64,000 nucleotides of DNA from Paraburkholderia megapolitana (GTDB taxonomy: Bacteria; Pseudomonadota; Gammaproteobacteria; Burkholderiales; Burkholderiaceae), in the NCBI RefSeq assembly GCF_007556815.1, contig NZ_CP041745.1, positions 3,957,501 to 4,021,500 on the forward strand, given 5' to 3'. The position numbers and the translations under genes were made by a program. Shown here one piece after another: positions 1-9,046 of this stretch (position 1 is its first letter; each line of letters starts with the position of its first letter). Under the pieces are notes generated by a model. It was not told the DNA's origin. It saw nothing but the letters and a program-made list of their open reading frames with translations, and did no database searches.

Positions 1-1553
1 AGGCTGCGTTCAAAGCCCACCTTCATACGACCTTCGAACTCGACCAACCCAGTACCGGAGAAACCGTTGGCGCCGAAACGTCGCCGTTCGGCTTCCCGCT
101 CGGCATCCGCTATCCGAAGGCCGACCCCGACGCTCTCATCACCGCCGCTACAAAAGCCCAACGCGACTGGCGCGCCGCCGGCCCGCAGGCATGGATCGGC
201 GTAAGCCTCGAAATTCTCGCGCGCGTGAACCGGGCCAGCTTCGAGATCGGCTATAGCGTCATGCACACCACCGGCCAGGCTTTCATGATGGCCTTCCAGG
301 CCGGCGGCCCGCATGCGCAGGATCGCGCGCTCGAAGCCGTCGTCTATGCGTGGGACCAGTTGCGCCGCATCCCCGCCGACGCGCACTGGGAAAAGCCACA
401 AGGCAAGAATCCGCCGCTCGCGATGCAGAAGCGTTACACGATCGTGCCGCGCGGCACCGGTCTCGTACTCGGTTGCTGCACCTTCCCCACCTGGAACGGC
501 TACCCCGGTCTGTTCGCGGATCTCGCCACCGGCAACACTGCTATCGTCAAGCCGCACCCTGGCGCCATCCTGCCGCTCGCGATCACGGTGCGAATTGCCC
601 GCGACGTGCTGCGTGAAGCCGGTTTCGATCCGAACGTCGTCACGCTTCTTGCAACCGATCCGAACGATGGCCCGCTCGTCCAGGACCTTGCGCAACGCCC
701 GGAAATCAAGCTGATCGATTTCACCGGAAGCACGCAGAACGGCACCTGGCTCGAACGTCACGCGCATCAGGCACAGGTCTTCACCGAGAAAGCCGGCGTC
801 AACCAGATCGTCATCGACTCCGTCGACGACATCAAGGCCGTCGCCCGCAACATCGCGTTCTCGCTTACGCTGTACTCCGGCCAGATGTGCACCGCTCCGC
901 AAAATATCTACGTACCCCGCGACGGCATCCGTACCGCTGAAGGCTCGCTGACTTTCGACGCAGTCGCCGAAGCGCTGGCGGGTGCCGTCCAGAAACTCGT
1001 TGGCGATCCCGCGCGCGCAGTCGAACTGCTGGGCGCGATCCAGAACGAAGGCGTCGTGCAACGCATCGATGAAGCACGCCATCTCGGCCACGTCCTGGTC
1101 GACAGCCAGGCAATCGACCATCCTGCTTTTGCCGGTGCACGCGTGCGCACGCCGCTCGTGCTGAAACTGGACGCCGCTACCGACGCCCACCAGTTCACGC
1201 GCGAATGGTTCGGCCCGATCTCGTTCGTCATCGCGACCGACTCCACGGCGCAATCGCTGGAACTCGCCGGCTCGATCGCTGCAGAGCATGGCGCACTGAC
1301 GCTGTCGGTCTACAGCACCGACGATGCCGTCATCGAAGCTGCCCACGAAGCCTCGATCCAAGGCGGTGTCGCACTGTCGATCAATCTGACGGGTGGCGTA
1401 TTCGTCAACCAGTCGGCTGCGTTCTCAGACTTTCACGGCACCGGCGCCAACCCGGCAGCCAATGCGGCGCTCGCCGACGCTGCGTTCGTCGCGAGCCGCT
1501 TCCGTGTCGTGCAGAGTCGTGTGCATGTTGAACCGAGATCGGTGACTGCGTAA
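1..1553 (+). CDS. paaN: Phenylacetate degradation protein PaaN (aldehyde dehydrogenase family), 5' end cut off
   Basis: The reading frame is open from base 3, so the start lies left of the window; about 517 codons are visible of a family usually near 550 residues. It has the aldehyde dehydrogenase fold, with a catalytic-type cysteine in GQMCTAP (cysteine codon at 888-890) and a glutamate in FTEKAG. PaaN/PaaZ-type enzymes oxidise the ring-opened semialdehyde CoA of the phenylacetate pathway. There is no C-terminal MaoC hydratase domain as in E. coli PaaZ, so ring hydrolysis would need a separate enzyme. It is followed by four more paa genes on the same strand, 115 bases upstream of the thiolase. 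Confidence 0.9.
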   Translation, partial: AAFKAHLHTTFELDQPSTGETVGAETSPFGFPLGIRYPKADPDALITAATKAQRDWRAAGPQAWIGVSLEILARVNRASFEIGYSVMHTTGQAFMMAFQAGGPHAQDRALEAVVYAWDQLRRIPADAHWEKPQGKNPPLAMQKRYTIVPRGTGLVLGCCTFPTWNGYPGLFADLATGNTAIVKPHPGAILPLAITVRIARDVLREAGFDPNVVTLLATDPNDGPLVQDLAQRPEIKLIDFTGSTQNGTWLERHAHQAQVFTEKAGVNQIVIDSVDDIKAVARNIAFSLTLYSGQMCTAPQNIYVPRDGIRTAEGSLTFDAVAEALAGAVQKLVGDPARAVELLGAIQNEGVVQRIDEARHLGHVLVDSQAIDHPAFAGARVRTPLVLKLDAATDAHQFTREWFGPISFVIATDSTAQSLELAGSIAAEHGALTLSVYSTDDAVIEAAHEASIQGGVALSINLTGGVFVNQSAAFSDFHGTGANPAANAALADAAFVASRFRVVQSRVHVEPRSVTA

Positions 1554-1668
1554 GTCGGCCGGACGGCCTATGCCGTCTGGTCGAATCGACTTCGCACCGA
1601 CCTCCGAACAAAATGAGCCCAAGCCTAGGTGACCGGTCCATACCGGTCGCGCCCAGCAGGAACCCGAC

Positions 1669-2871
1669 ATGACCGATGCTTTCATCTGCGATGCGATTCG
1701 CACTCCCTTCGGCCGCTACGGCGGCGCCCTGAAGGACGTTCGCGCCGACGATCTCGGCGCAGTGCCGATCAAGGCGTTGATCGAACGCAACCCTGGCGTC
1801 GACTGGCGCGCACTCGACGACGTGATCTATGGCTGCGCGAATCAAGCCGGCGAGGACAACCGCAATGTCGCGCGGATGGCGGCACTGCTCGCCGGCCTGC
1901 CGGTCGATGCACCCGGCGCGACGATCAACCGGCTGTGCGGTTCCGGCATGGACGCAGTCGGCACCGCGGCCCGCGCGATCAAGGCAGGCGAAGCCCGTTT
2001 GATGATCGCGGGCGGCGTAGAAAGCATGACACGAGCGCCGTTCGTCATGGGCAAAGCGGCGAGCGCATTTTCGCGTCAGACCGACATTCACGATACGACG
2101 ATCGGCTGGCGCTTTATCAATGCGTTGATGAAGCGCGATTACGGCGTGGACTCGATGCCGGAAACGGCGGAAAACGTCGCGGTCGAATTCAGCATCGCGC
2201 GCGCCGATCAGGATGCGTTCGCGTTGCGTAGTCAGCAGAAAGCGACACGTGCGCAACACGATGGCACGCTGGCCGAAGAAATCGTCGCGGTCGAAATCGC
2301 CCAGAAAAAGGGCGATGCATTGCGCGTGACACTTGACGAGCACCCGCGCGAGACCTCGCTTGAAGCACTCGGCAAACTCAAAGGTGTCGTGCGCGCCGAT
2401 GGCACGGTGACCGCGGGCAACGCATCAGGCGTGAACGACGGCGCGTGCGCGTTGCTGCTTGCGAATCAGGAAGCCGCGGATCAATACGGTTTGCGGCGCC
2501 GCGCGCGCGTGATCGGCATGGCGACCGCGGGTGTCGAGCCGCGCATCATGGGAATCGGGCCCGCACCCGCCACGCAGAAGTTGCTGAAGCAACTCGGTAT
2601 GTCGCTCGAGCAGTTCGACGTGATCGAACTGAACGAAGCGTTTGCCTCGCAAGGGCTTGCTGTCTTGCGCACGCTCGGGCTGCGCGACGACGATCCACGC
2701 GTCAACCCGAACGGCGGCGCCATCGCGCTCGGACATCCGCTCGGCGCATCGGGCGCACGGCTCATTACAACGGCGTTGTATCAACTGGAGCGCAGCGGCG
2801 GTCGCTTCGCGTTGTGCACAATGTGCATCGGCGTCGGTCAGGGCATTGCGCTCGCGATCGAGCGCATCTAG
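1669..2871 (+). CDS. paaJ: 3-oxoadipyl-CoA / 3-oxo-5,6-dehydrosuberyl-CoA thiolase
   Basis: This is a 400-residue thiolase with all catalytic landmarks: the nucleophile Cys90 in NRLCGSGMD, NEAFA, His356 in GHPLGASGAR and Cys386 in CTMCIGVGQG. In the phenylacetate pathway this enzyme cleaves 3-oxo-5,6-dehydrosuberyl-CoA and 3-oxoadipyl-CoA to acetyl-CoA and shorter CoA esters. The same enzyme serves the beta-ketoadipate pathway as PcaF, and sequence alone does not separate the two names; its position between paaN and paaG favours PaaJ. Length is normal for the family. The ATG follows a non-coding gap after paaN and keeps the usual N-terminus (ICDAIRTPFG). Confidence 0.9.
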   Translation: MTDAFICDAIRTPFGRYGGALKDVRADDLGAVPIKALIERNPGVDWRALDDVIYGCANQAGEDNRNVARMAALLAGLPVDAPGATINRLCGSGMDAVGTAARAIKAGEARLMIAGGVESMTRAPFVMGKAASAFSRQTDIHDTTIGWRFINALMKRDYGVDSMPETAENVAVEFSIARADQDAFALRSQQKATRAQHDGTLAEEIVAVEIAQKKGDALRVTLDEHPRETSLEALGKLKGVVRADGTVTAGNASGVNDGACALLLANQEAADQYGLRRRARVIGMATAGVEPRIMGIGPAPATQKLLKQLGMSLEQFDVIELNEAFASQGLAVLRTLGLRDDDPRVNPNGGAIALGHPLGASGARLITTALYQLERSGGRFALCTMCIGVGQGIALAIERI

Positions 2872-2900
2872 CGCCGCACCGACACAGGAGGAGACACCCC

Positions 2901-3692
2901 ATGTCAGATGAAACGATCAAAGTCGAAATCGACGCGGCGAGCCACGTCGCCACCATCACGCTCAACCGTCCGGACAAGCTCAACAGCTTTACGCGCACGA
3001 TGCACGACGAACTCTCCGCGGCGCTCGGTCAGATCGAAGCCGCCGGCGTCCGCGCATTGGTACTCACCGGTGCGGGCCGTGGTTTCTGTGCCGGCCAGGA
3101 TCTCGCGGATCTGGACTTCACGCCCGGTGCGATGACCGATCTCGGCGAGTTAATCGATACGCACTTCAACCCGCTGATCCGCCGGCTGCAAGCGCTCCCG
3201 CTACCCGTGATCGCTGCCGTCAACGGCACCGCCGCCGGCGCGGGCGCCAATCTCGCGCTTGCCTGCGACCTCGTTATCGCGGCCCGTTCGGCAAGTTTCA
3301 TCCAGGCGTTCGTGAAGATCGGCCTAGTGCCCGACTCGGGCGGCACGTGGTTCCTGCCGCAACGCATCGGGATGGCGCGCGCGCTGGGGCTCGCTCTCAC
3401 CGGCGAAAAGCTCGGCGCGGAGAAAGCCGAAAGCTGGGGGTTGGTGTGGCGCGTCGTCGACGACGCCGAACTTTCCGCAACCGCAACCCAACTGGCGACA
3501 CAGCTTGCACAGCAACCCACGCGTGCGATAGCGGCAATCAAGCACGCGATGCGCGCAGGCCAGATGCACACGCTCAGCCAGCAACTCGACCTCGAGCGCG
3601 ATCTGCAACGCGAACTCGGTAACTCGCACGATTACGCCGAAGGTGTACAGGCGTTCATCGAAAAACGCGCGCCGCGCTTCGAAGGACGCTGA
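2901..3692 (+). CDS. paaG: 2-(1,2-epoxy-1,2-dihydrophenyl)acetyl-CoA isomerase (crotonase family)
   Basis: A 263-residue crotonase. GRGFCAGQDL (residues 60-68) and GTAAGAGAN (about 109-117) form the oxyanion hole, and Asp145 in VPDSGGTW matches the catalytic aspartate of PaaG isomerases. The enzyme turns the ring epoxide of phenylacetyl-CoA into an oxepin; it also isomerises double bonds later in the pathway. The ATG at 2901 has a strong AGGAGG-type ribosome site 8 to 12 bases upstream, which decides the start over longer in-frame extensions into the thiolase gene. It lies 29 bases after the thiolase and one base before paaI, so the genes are almost certainly co-transcribed. Confidence 0.92.
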   Translation: MSDETIKVEIDAASHVATITLNRPDKLNSFTRTMHDELSAALGQIEAAGVRALVLTGAGRGFCAGQDLADLDFTPGAMTDLGELIDTHFNPLIRRLQALPLPVIAAVNGTAAGAGANLALACDLVIAARSASFIQAFVKIGLVPDSGGTWFLPQRIGMARALGLALTGEKLGAEKAESWGLVWRVVDDAELSATATQLATQLAQQPTRAIAAIKHAMRAGQMHTLSQQLDLERDLQRELGNSHDYAEGVQAFIEKRAPRFEGR

Positions 3693-3693
3693 C

Positions 3694-4161
3694 ATGTCGA
3701 CGCAACCTCAAACGGAACCATCTGCCATGACGCCCGACGAACTGGCCCGCGCCACGGCGCAAAGCATGTACGCCGCCGACCGCTGCAGCAAAGCACTCGG
3801 GTTCGAGCTACTCGAGGTGCGCCCCGGCTACGCGCGCATGCGGATGACGGTGCGCGACGACTTCCTGAACGGCCACGAAATCTGTCACGGTGGTCTGATC
3901 TTCACGCTCGCCGATTCGACCTTCGCTTTCGCGTGCAACTCGTACAACGTGAACACCGTGGCATCCGGATGCTCGATCGAGTTTCTGCGCCCCGTGCCCG
4001 GCGGCGATGTGCTGACCGCCGAAGCCGTCGAGCAGACGCTGAGCGGACGCACCGGCATCTACGATATTCGTGTGACCAATCAAACCGGCGAGGCCGTCGC
4101 GATGTTCCGCGGCAAATCGGCACAGATCCGCGGCAACGTGATTCCGTCGGCGGGCGGCTAG
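3694..4161 (+). CDS. paaI: Hydroxyphenylacetyl-CoA thioesterase PaaI (hotdog fold)
   Basis: A 155-residue hotdog thioesterase with the motif GHEICHGGLIFTLADS; Asp74 corresponds to the catalytic aspartate of PaaI. The family hydrolyses dead-end or ring-hydroxylated phenylacetyl-CoA esters and so frees CoA when the pathway stalls. The start ATG lies one base after the paaG stop, and no other start gives a sensible N-terminus. The first 15 to 20 residues are extra compared with E. coli PaaI and are probably disordered. It belongs to the paaG-paaI-paaK run. Confidence 0.92.
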   Translation: MSTQPQTEPSAMTPDELARATAQSMYAADRCSKALGFELLEVRPGYARMRMTVRDDFLNGHEICHGGLIFTLADSTFAFACNSYNVNTVASGCSIEFLRPVPGGDVLTAEAVEQTLSGRTGIYDIRVTNQTGEAVAMFRGKSAQIRGNVIPSAGG

Positions 4162-4226
4162 CCCGTACCCGTGTCGTTCGCCCACGCGCGCACTCATTCT
4201 GAATGAAGAAGACAAGGAGACCTTCG

Positions 4227-5531
4227 ATGACCACCTCGCTCCCGCTCGACCCGATCGAAACAGCGAGCCGCGACGAACTCGCCGCATTGCAGCTCGAACG
4301 ACTGAAATGGTCGCTCACGCACGCGTACGAGAATTCGCCTGTGTACCGCCGTAAGTTCGATGACGCCGGAGTTCATCCGGCTGAGCTGCGCACGCTCGCC
4401 GACCTGTCGCGCTTCCCATTCACGACGAAGCAGGACCTGCGCGACAACTACCCGTTCGGTATGTTCGCGGTGCCTCAGCAGCAGGTTTCGCGCATCCACG
4501 CTTCATCGGGCACGACCGGCAAGCCGACTGTGGTCGGCTACACGAGCCGCGATATCGACACATGGGCGAACCTCGTCGCGCGATCGATCCGCGCGGCCGG
4601 CGCACGCGCCGGCGACAAGGTGCACATCAGCTACGGCTATGGCCTCTTCACCGGCGGGCTCGGCGCGCACTACGGCGCCGAGCGTGCAGGTCTCACCGTC
4701 ATTCCGTTCGGCGGCGGCCAGACCGAAAAGCAGGTCCAGCTGATCCAGGACTTCCGGCCGGACATCATCATGGTGACGCCGAGCTACATGCTCTCGATCG
4801 CCGACGAACTTGAGCGGCAAGGCGTTGACCCCGCGACGTGCTCGCTGCGCATCGGCATCTTCGGTGCGGAACCGTGGACTAACGACATGCGCCGCGCGAT
4901 CGAGCAACGCATGGGTATCGACGCGGTCGACATCTACGGTCTGTCGGAAGTGATCGGCCCGGGCGTCGCGTCGGAATGCGTGGAGACCAAAGACGGTCCG
5001 ACCATCTGGGAAGACCATTTCTATCCCGAAGTGATCGATCCAGTCACCGGCGAGGTGCTGCCCGACGGCGAACTCGGCGAGCTCGTATTCACGTCGCTAA
5101 CCAAAGAAGCACTGCCTATCGTCCGTTACCGCACCCGCGATCTCACGCGTCTGTTGCCCGGCACGGCGCGCACCATGCGACGGATGGAAAAGATCACCGG
5201 TCGCTCGGACGACATGATGATCGTGCGCGGCGTGAACGTTTTTCCGACGCAGATCGAAGAACTGCTGCTCAAGCAGCACGCACTCGCGCCGCATTACCAG
5301 ATCGTTCTGACAAAGGAAGGCCCGCTCGACGTGCTGACGCTGAACGTCGAGCCCTGCCCCGAATCGGCGCCCGACACGTCTGCGCTCCATGCAGCGAAAC
5401 AGGCGCTGACCTACGACATCAAGTCGTTGATCGGCGTGAGCGCGGTGGTCAACGTGCTGGCGGTGAATGGTATCGAGCGGTCGGTGGGTAAGGCGCGGCG
5501 GGTGATCGACAAGCGCCAAGCGAGCGCCTGA
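4227..5531 (+). CDS. paaK: Phenylacetate-CoA ligase
   Basis: A 434-residue adenylate-forming ligase that activates phenylacetate with ATP and CoA in the first step of the pathway. Visible motifs are the P-loop-like SSGTTGKPT (residues 93-101), the YGLSE motif and the C-terminal hinge region around RSDDMMIVRG. Length matches the family (about 430-440). An in-frame ATG exists at 4203, but AAGGAGA at 4213-4219 is correctly spaced for 4227, so that start is chosen. It is the last gene of the paa run and converges on mltA. Confidence 0.93.
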   Translation: MTTSLPLDPIETASRDELAALQLERLKWSLTHAYENSPVYRRKFDDAGVHPAELRTLADLSRFPFTTKQDLRDNYPFGMFAVPQQQVSRIHASSGTTGKPTVVGYTSRDIDTWANLVARSIRAAGARAGDKVHISYGYGLFTGGLGAHYGAERAGLTVIPFGGGQTEKQVQLIQDFRPDIIMVTPSYMLSIADELERQGVDPATCSLRIGIFGAEPWTNDMRRAIEQRMGIDAVDIYGLSEVIGPGVASECVETKDGPTIWEDHFYPEVIDPVTGEVLPDGELGELVFTSLTKEALPIVRYRTRDLTRLLPGTARTMRRMEKITGRSDDMMIVRGVNVFPTQIEELLLKQHALAPHYQIVLTKEGPLDVLTLNVEPCPESAPDTSALHAAKQALTYDIKSLIGVSAVVNVLAVNGIERSVGKARRVIDKRQASA

Positions 5532-5610
5532 GCGAGAGAGGCACAGAAAGAAACGCAGAAGGAAACACAGCTTCGCGGCATTGCCTGGCAATGGACCACG
5601 AAGCTGCGCT

Positions 5611-6732
5611 TTACGACCTCGGCAGCAACAACCACATCCGGCCAGCCTGCTTCATCTTGCCGGCCAGGTCGCCGGCATCGTCGCCAAGCCCCCAGAAGTA
5701 ATCGGCACGTACGCCGCCCTTGATCGCGCTGCCGGTGTCCTGCGCGAACACGAGACGGTTCATCGGCTGGTTGGTGAGCGGACGTGTGGTCTGCAGGAAG
5801 ACCGGCGTGCCGAGCGGGATCGAGGATGGATCAACGGCGATCGAACGTTCCGGTGTGAGCGGCACGCCAAGCGCGCCGATCGGACCATCCGCGCCGCCGC
5901 CCGGTGCCGGCTCCGCGTTCGGCATCTCGCGAAAGAACACGAAGCGCGGATTCGTATCGAGCAACGCATCGACTCGCCCCGGATTCGCGCGCGCCCACGC
6001 CTTGATGCCCTGCATCGTCGCCTGGGCAGGCGTGACTTCGCCGCGATCGAGCAACCAGCGGCCGATCGACCGGTACGGCTGATTGTTCGTTCCGCCGAAG
6101 CCCACACGCATCACGCTACCGTCTTCCATCACGACGCGACCCGATCCCTGCACCTGCAGGAAGAACGCCTCGATCGGATCGTCGACCCACACGAGTTCAT
6201 TGCCGTTCAGCACACCCGAGCGTTCGAGTTGCGAGCGAGTCGGCAATTCAGTACCCGTACGATAGCCAGCAGGCCAGCGGTATAGCGCAGTCTGATAAAT
6301 ACCGTGACGTGTACGCGAACCACGCAACAACGGCTCGTAGTAACCGGTCACGAGACCGTCGAGCGTGCCATCGTTATTAGCGAGCTGAAATGGCGCGAAA
6401 TAGGCTTCAAAAAACGTCCGCGCGCCAGACACATCGAGATCGTCGATCTGCGCCGCCGCCGCGCAGGCACGCTGCCAGTTTTCCATGCGGGCAAGCCGCA
6501 CGCAGTTCTGCCGTAGCGCCGCGGTCGCACCGATCAGCGAATCGTCGGCCCAACCTGGCACCTGCTGCCACGTAACCGGAGTAAGACGCGCCGGAGCAAT
6601 CTGCCCCGGAATGATCGCGGCACCGGTGGGCGGCGATACTGGATGTCGAACCGGCGCACTACCGCACGCAGCAAGCAGGACTGCCATCGAAACAGCCCCG
6701 GCCCACGCTACGGCACGCCGGACAAAACGCAT
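5611..6732 (-). CDS. mltA: Membrane-bound lytic murein transglycosylase A (lipoprotein)
   Basis: A 373-residue protein starting at the ATG whose product carries a lipoprotein signal: basic MRFVRR, a hydrophobic stretch, then the lipobox LAAC with Cys23. A longer upstream reading frame is rejected because it buries this signal. The MltA and 3D domains are visible through GYYEP, QVQGSG, FAQDTGSAIKG and RADYFWG; the aspartate in the last two motifs is the catalytic region of the family. The enzyme cleaves peptidoglycan glycan strands to 1,6-anhydro products at the outer membrane. It is transcribed away from a small membrane ORF and converges with paaK. Confidence 0.92.
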   Translation of the reverse strand: MRFVRRAVAWAGAVSMAVLLAACGSAPVRHPVSPPTGAAIIPGQIAPARLTPVTWQQVPGWADDSLIGATAALRQNCVRLARMENWQRACAAAAQIDDLDVSGARTFFEAYFAPFQLANNDGTLDGLVTGYYEPLLRGSRTRHGIYQTALYRWPAGYRTGTELPTRSQLERSGVLNGNELVWVDDPIEAFFLQVQGSGRVVMEDGSVMRVGFGGTNNQPYRSIGRWLLDRGEVTPAQATMQGIKAWARANPGRVDALLDTNPRFVFFREMPNAEPAPGGGADGPIGALGVPLTPERSIAVDPSSIPLGTPVFLQTTRPLTNQPMNRLVFAQDTGSAIKGGVRADYFWGLGDDAGDLAGKMKQAGRMWLLLPRS

Positions 6733-6760
6733 ACAATGTTCGCTCTTGATGGAAACCGCC

Positions 6761-6898
6761 ATGTCTGAACTACTCGACGAATACCCGATGCTCATATTCG
6801 CGCTGGAATCGCTTCTGGCGCTCTCGCTACTCATTTTCATCGTGGTCTGGACCGCGTCCGGGAAGAAGAAGACGTCGCGCAACAAGCCGCGTCAGTAG
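6761..6898 (+). CDS. Small single-span membrane protein, function unknown
   Basis: A 45-residue ORF starting at ATG 6761, 28 bases from the divergent mltA start. It has an acidic N-terminus (MSELLDEY), one strongly hydrophobic helix (about residues 10-31) and a very basic tail (KKKTSRNKPRQ), so it would insert with the tail in the cytoplasm. A second ATG in frame lies at 6749. No family is recognised. The organised charge-helix-charge layout and the tight divergent position argue for a real gene, but conservation cannot be checked here. Confidence 0.5.
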   Translation: MSELLDEYPMLIFALESLLALSLLIFIVVWTASGKKKTSRNKPRQ

Positions 6899-6940
6899 GT
6901 GCTGCAAGCCTGTTAGCAGACCACGAACGCGCCGCGGCGT

Positions 6941-7315
6941 TCAATGCAGCGTTCGCGGCATGCGCAGAATGAACTCGGGCACGGGCGCATCGAAGCGCTC
7001 GCCATCTTCGGCCACGCAGAAGTACTCGCCGCGCATCGTCCCCACGGGCGTCGAGATCACCGCCCAGCTCGTATATTCGAATTGCTCGCCCGGTTTGAGC
7101 AGCGGCTGATGGCCAACCACTCCCAGCCCTTTCACTTCCTGCACACGCTCTTCGCTGTCCGTGATCACCCAATGGCGCGCGATCAGTTGCGCGGGCACCT
7201 GTCCGCTGTTGCGGATAGTCAGCGTATAGGCAAACGCATACTGGCGATGCTCCGGGTCCGACTCTTCGGGCAGATACTGCACCTGCGACGACACGTTGAA
7301 TTCGTACTGGCTCAT
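6941..7315 (-). CDS. apaG: ApaG (DUF525) protein
   Basis: A 124-residue protein with the typical ApaG sequence: an N-terminal strand region, WVITDSEERVQEVKGLGVVG, then QFEYTSW and GTMRGEYF. ApaG has an FN3-like beta-sandwich fold; its role in bacteria is unsettled, with reports linking it to Co/Mg resistance and pyrophosphate binding. Length is as expected. In enterobacteria it sits with ksgA and apaH; here it stands alone, divergent from rpe with a 230-base gap between the starts. Confidence 0.92.
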   Translation of the reverse strand: MSQYEFNVSSQVQYLPEESDPEHRQYAFAYTLTIRNSGQVPAQLIARHWVITDSEERVQEVKGLGVVGHQPLLKPGEQFEYTSWAVISTPVGTMRGEYFCVAEDGERFDAPVPEFILRMPRTLH

Positions 7316-7545
7316 CCTGATTCCGCCCGCTTCCGGTCTGATTTCCGGTTTGATAATGGTGTGTGGTTAAAGTCCTCGCGAAGCCCGTACGCCAATGCTT
7401 TGCGACGCGTCGGCGGGAACCTCGTTCATGGGTTGGCATTCTGCTTGATGCTGCGCATGCCCGCAACCAGACTGTCCCGCCCCGCACAAGGCCGGGTTGC
7501 CCGCGAACCGGTAAAATAGCGGTTTTCCGTCGGTCTCCCCTCGCC

Positions 7546-8229
7546 ATGACGCAATTCCGCATCGCTCCCAGCATCCTGTCCGCCGATTTCTCGCGCCTCG
7601 GCGAAGAAGTCCGCAACGTCGTCGCCGCCGGCGCCGACTGGATCCATTTCGACGTCATGGACAACCATTACGTACCGAACCTGACGATCGGACCGTTCGT
7701 CTGCGAAGCGCTCCGCCCGCACGTTCAGGTGCCGATCGATGTGCATCTGATGGTGCGGCCGGTCGACCGCATCGTGCCGGATTTCGCGAAAGCCGGCGCG
7801 AACAGGATCAGCTTCCATCCTGAAGGCTCCGATCATATCGACCGCACGCTGTCGCTGATCCACGACCATGGCTGCAAGGCCGGGCTCGTATTCAACCCGG
7901 CCACGTCGCTCAATTACCTCGATCACGTGATGGACAAGGTTGACCTCGTGCTGATCATGTCGGTAAATCCGGGGTTCGGCGGGCAGTCGTTCATTCCCGA
8001 AGCGCTCAACAAGCTGCGCGAAGCACGCGCGCGCATCGATGCGTATAAAGAGAAAACCGGTCGCGAGATTCTTCTCGAAGTGGACGGCGGCGTGAAAATC
8101 GACAACATCGCGGAGATCGCGGCAGCGGGTGCGGACACGTTCGTCGCCGGCTCGGCGATATTTGGCAAGCCGGACTACAAAGCCGTTATCGACCACATGC
8201 GCAGCGAACTCGCCAAGGTCGCGCGTTGA
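7546..8229 (+). CDS. rpe: Ribulose-phosphate 3-epimerase
   Basis: A 227-residue TIM-barrel enzyme of the pentose phosphate pathway interconverting ribulose-5-phosphate and xylulose-5-phosphate. Visible family motifs are [29 protein letters not shown] and EVDGGVK, which carry the metal and substrate ligands. The ATG at 7546 begins the usual [15 protein letters not shown]; a longer in-frame opening to 7363 has no homology-like content and is rejected. Its stop codon overlaps the start of gph (TGATG), so the two are translationally coupled. Confidence 0.95.
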   Translation: MTQFRIAPSILSADFSRLGEEVRNVVAAGADWIHFDVMDNHYVPNLTIGPFVCEALRPHVQVPIDVHLMVRPVDRIVPDFAKAGANRISFHPEGSDHIDRTLSLIHDHGCKAGLVFNPATSLNYLDHVMDKVDLVLIMSVNPGFGGQSFIPEALNKLREARARIDAYKEKTGREILLEVDGGVKIDNIAEIAAAGADTFVAGSAIFGKPDYKAVIDHMRSELAKVAR

Positions 8230-8957
8230 TGACGATCGCCGAAGCCCATCCGTATGCCGCGCCGGTTTTCACCGGCCCGCGCCTGCAGGCCGCGATCGTC
8301 GACCTCGACGGCACGATGATCGATACCGCCGACGACTTCACCGCCGGCCTGAACGGCATGCTCGCGCAGCTCGATGCAGCGCCGATCTTGCGTAGCGAAG
8401 TGGTGGGCTATATCGGCAAAGGCTCGGAGCATCTGGTTCGCACGGTGCTCGCGTCGCGCCTCGGCGAAGAACGCGCGCAAACACACTTCGACGACGCAAT
8501 CGCGATTTATCAGAGCGAATACGCCAAGATCAACGGTCGCCATACGCGTCTTTATCCGGACGTCGAAGCCGGTCTGATCGCGATGCGCGCCGCGGGTCTC
8601 AAGCTCGCCTGCGTGACCAACAAGCCGCACCGCTTCGCCGTCGAACTGCTCACGCAGTACGGATTGCGCGACTACTTCGATCTCGTGCAGGGCGGCGACA
8701 TCGTGCCAAAAAAGAAGCCCGATCCGCTGCCGGTCTTGCATGCGTGCGCCGCGCTCGGCGTTGCGCCGCAAGTCACGGTTGCGATCGGCGATTCGGAAAA
8801 TGACGCGCTGGCAGGCCGCGCCGCGGGCACGGCGACCCTCACCGTCCCCTACGGCTACAATCATGGCCAGGCTATACAAACGATAAAATCGGATGGTATA
8901 GTTGCCTCGCTGCTCGATGCCGCCAAGGCTATCGCGGCACACAACCCACCGGCTTAA
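8229..8957 (+). CDS. gph: Phosphoglycolate phosphatase (HAD family)
   Basis: A 242-residue HAD hydrolase. Motif I DLDGTMIDT gives the nucleophile Asp25 and acid/base Asp27; VTNKPH is motif II, KKKPDP motif III and GDSEND motif IV. Gph removes 2-phosphoglycolate. ATG 8229 overlaps the rpe stop; a TTG one codon earlier is less likely. The 14-residue extension before the first strand is common in Burkholderia relatives. The gene is followed at once by the trp leader, and its last 60 bases could hold a trp promoter (TATAGT at 8897-8902, poor -35). Confidence 0.92.
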   Translation: MTIAEAHPYAAPVFTGPRLQAAIVDLDGTMIDTADDFTAGLNGMLAQLDAAPILRSEVVGYIGKGSEHLVRTVLASRLGEERAQTHFDDAIAIYQSEYAKINGRHTRLYPDVEAGLIAMRAAGLKLACVTNKPHRFAVELLTQYGLRDYFDLVQGGDIVPKKKPDPLPVLHACAALGVAPQVTVAIGDSENDALAGRAAGTATLTVPYGYNHGQAIQTIKSDGIVASLLDAAKAIAAHNPPA

Positions 8958-8971
8958 TAAAGTCCTTCCTC

Positions 8972-9046
8972 ATGTTTCTGAATAAAAAACGGAGTCTGAG
9001 CAGCATCGACCGGGGAGCATGGCCCTGGCGTCGCTGGTCGCGCTGA
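8972..9046 (+). CDS. trpL: trp operon leader peptide (24 residues, three Trp codons)
   Basis: A 24-codon ORF sits 14 bases after gph and ends in W-P-W-R-R-W-S-R-stop: TGG codons at 9020, 9026 and 9035. Three Trp in six codons is far above background, and a hairpin plus a T-tract follow within 50 bases, upstream of trpE. This is the layout of ribosome-mediated attenuation. The start ATG 8972 is the only ATG in frame; its ribosome site is weak, which is the main doubt. Confidence 0.7.
   Translation: MFLNKKRSLSSIDRGAWPWRRWSR

Noticed and set aside
5568..5606. Hairpin between convergent paaK and mltA as a terminator
   Set aside because: Stems CAGCTTCG/CGAAGCTG and CATTGC/GCAATG are real, but neither strand has a T-run after them.
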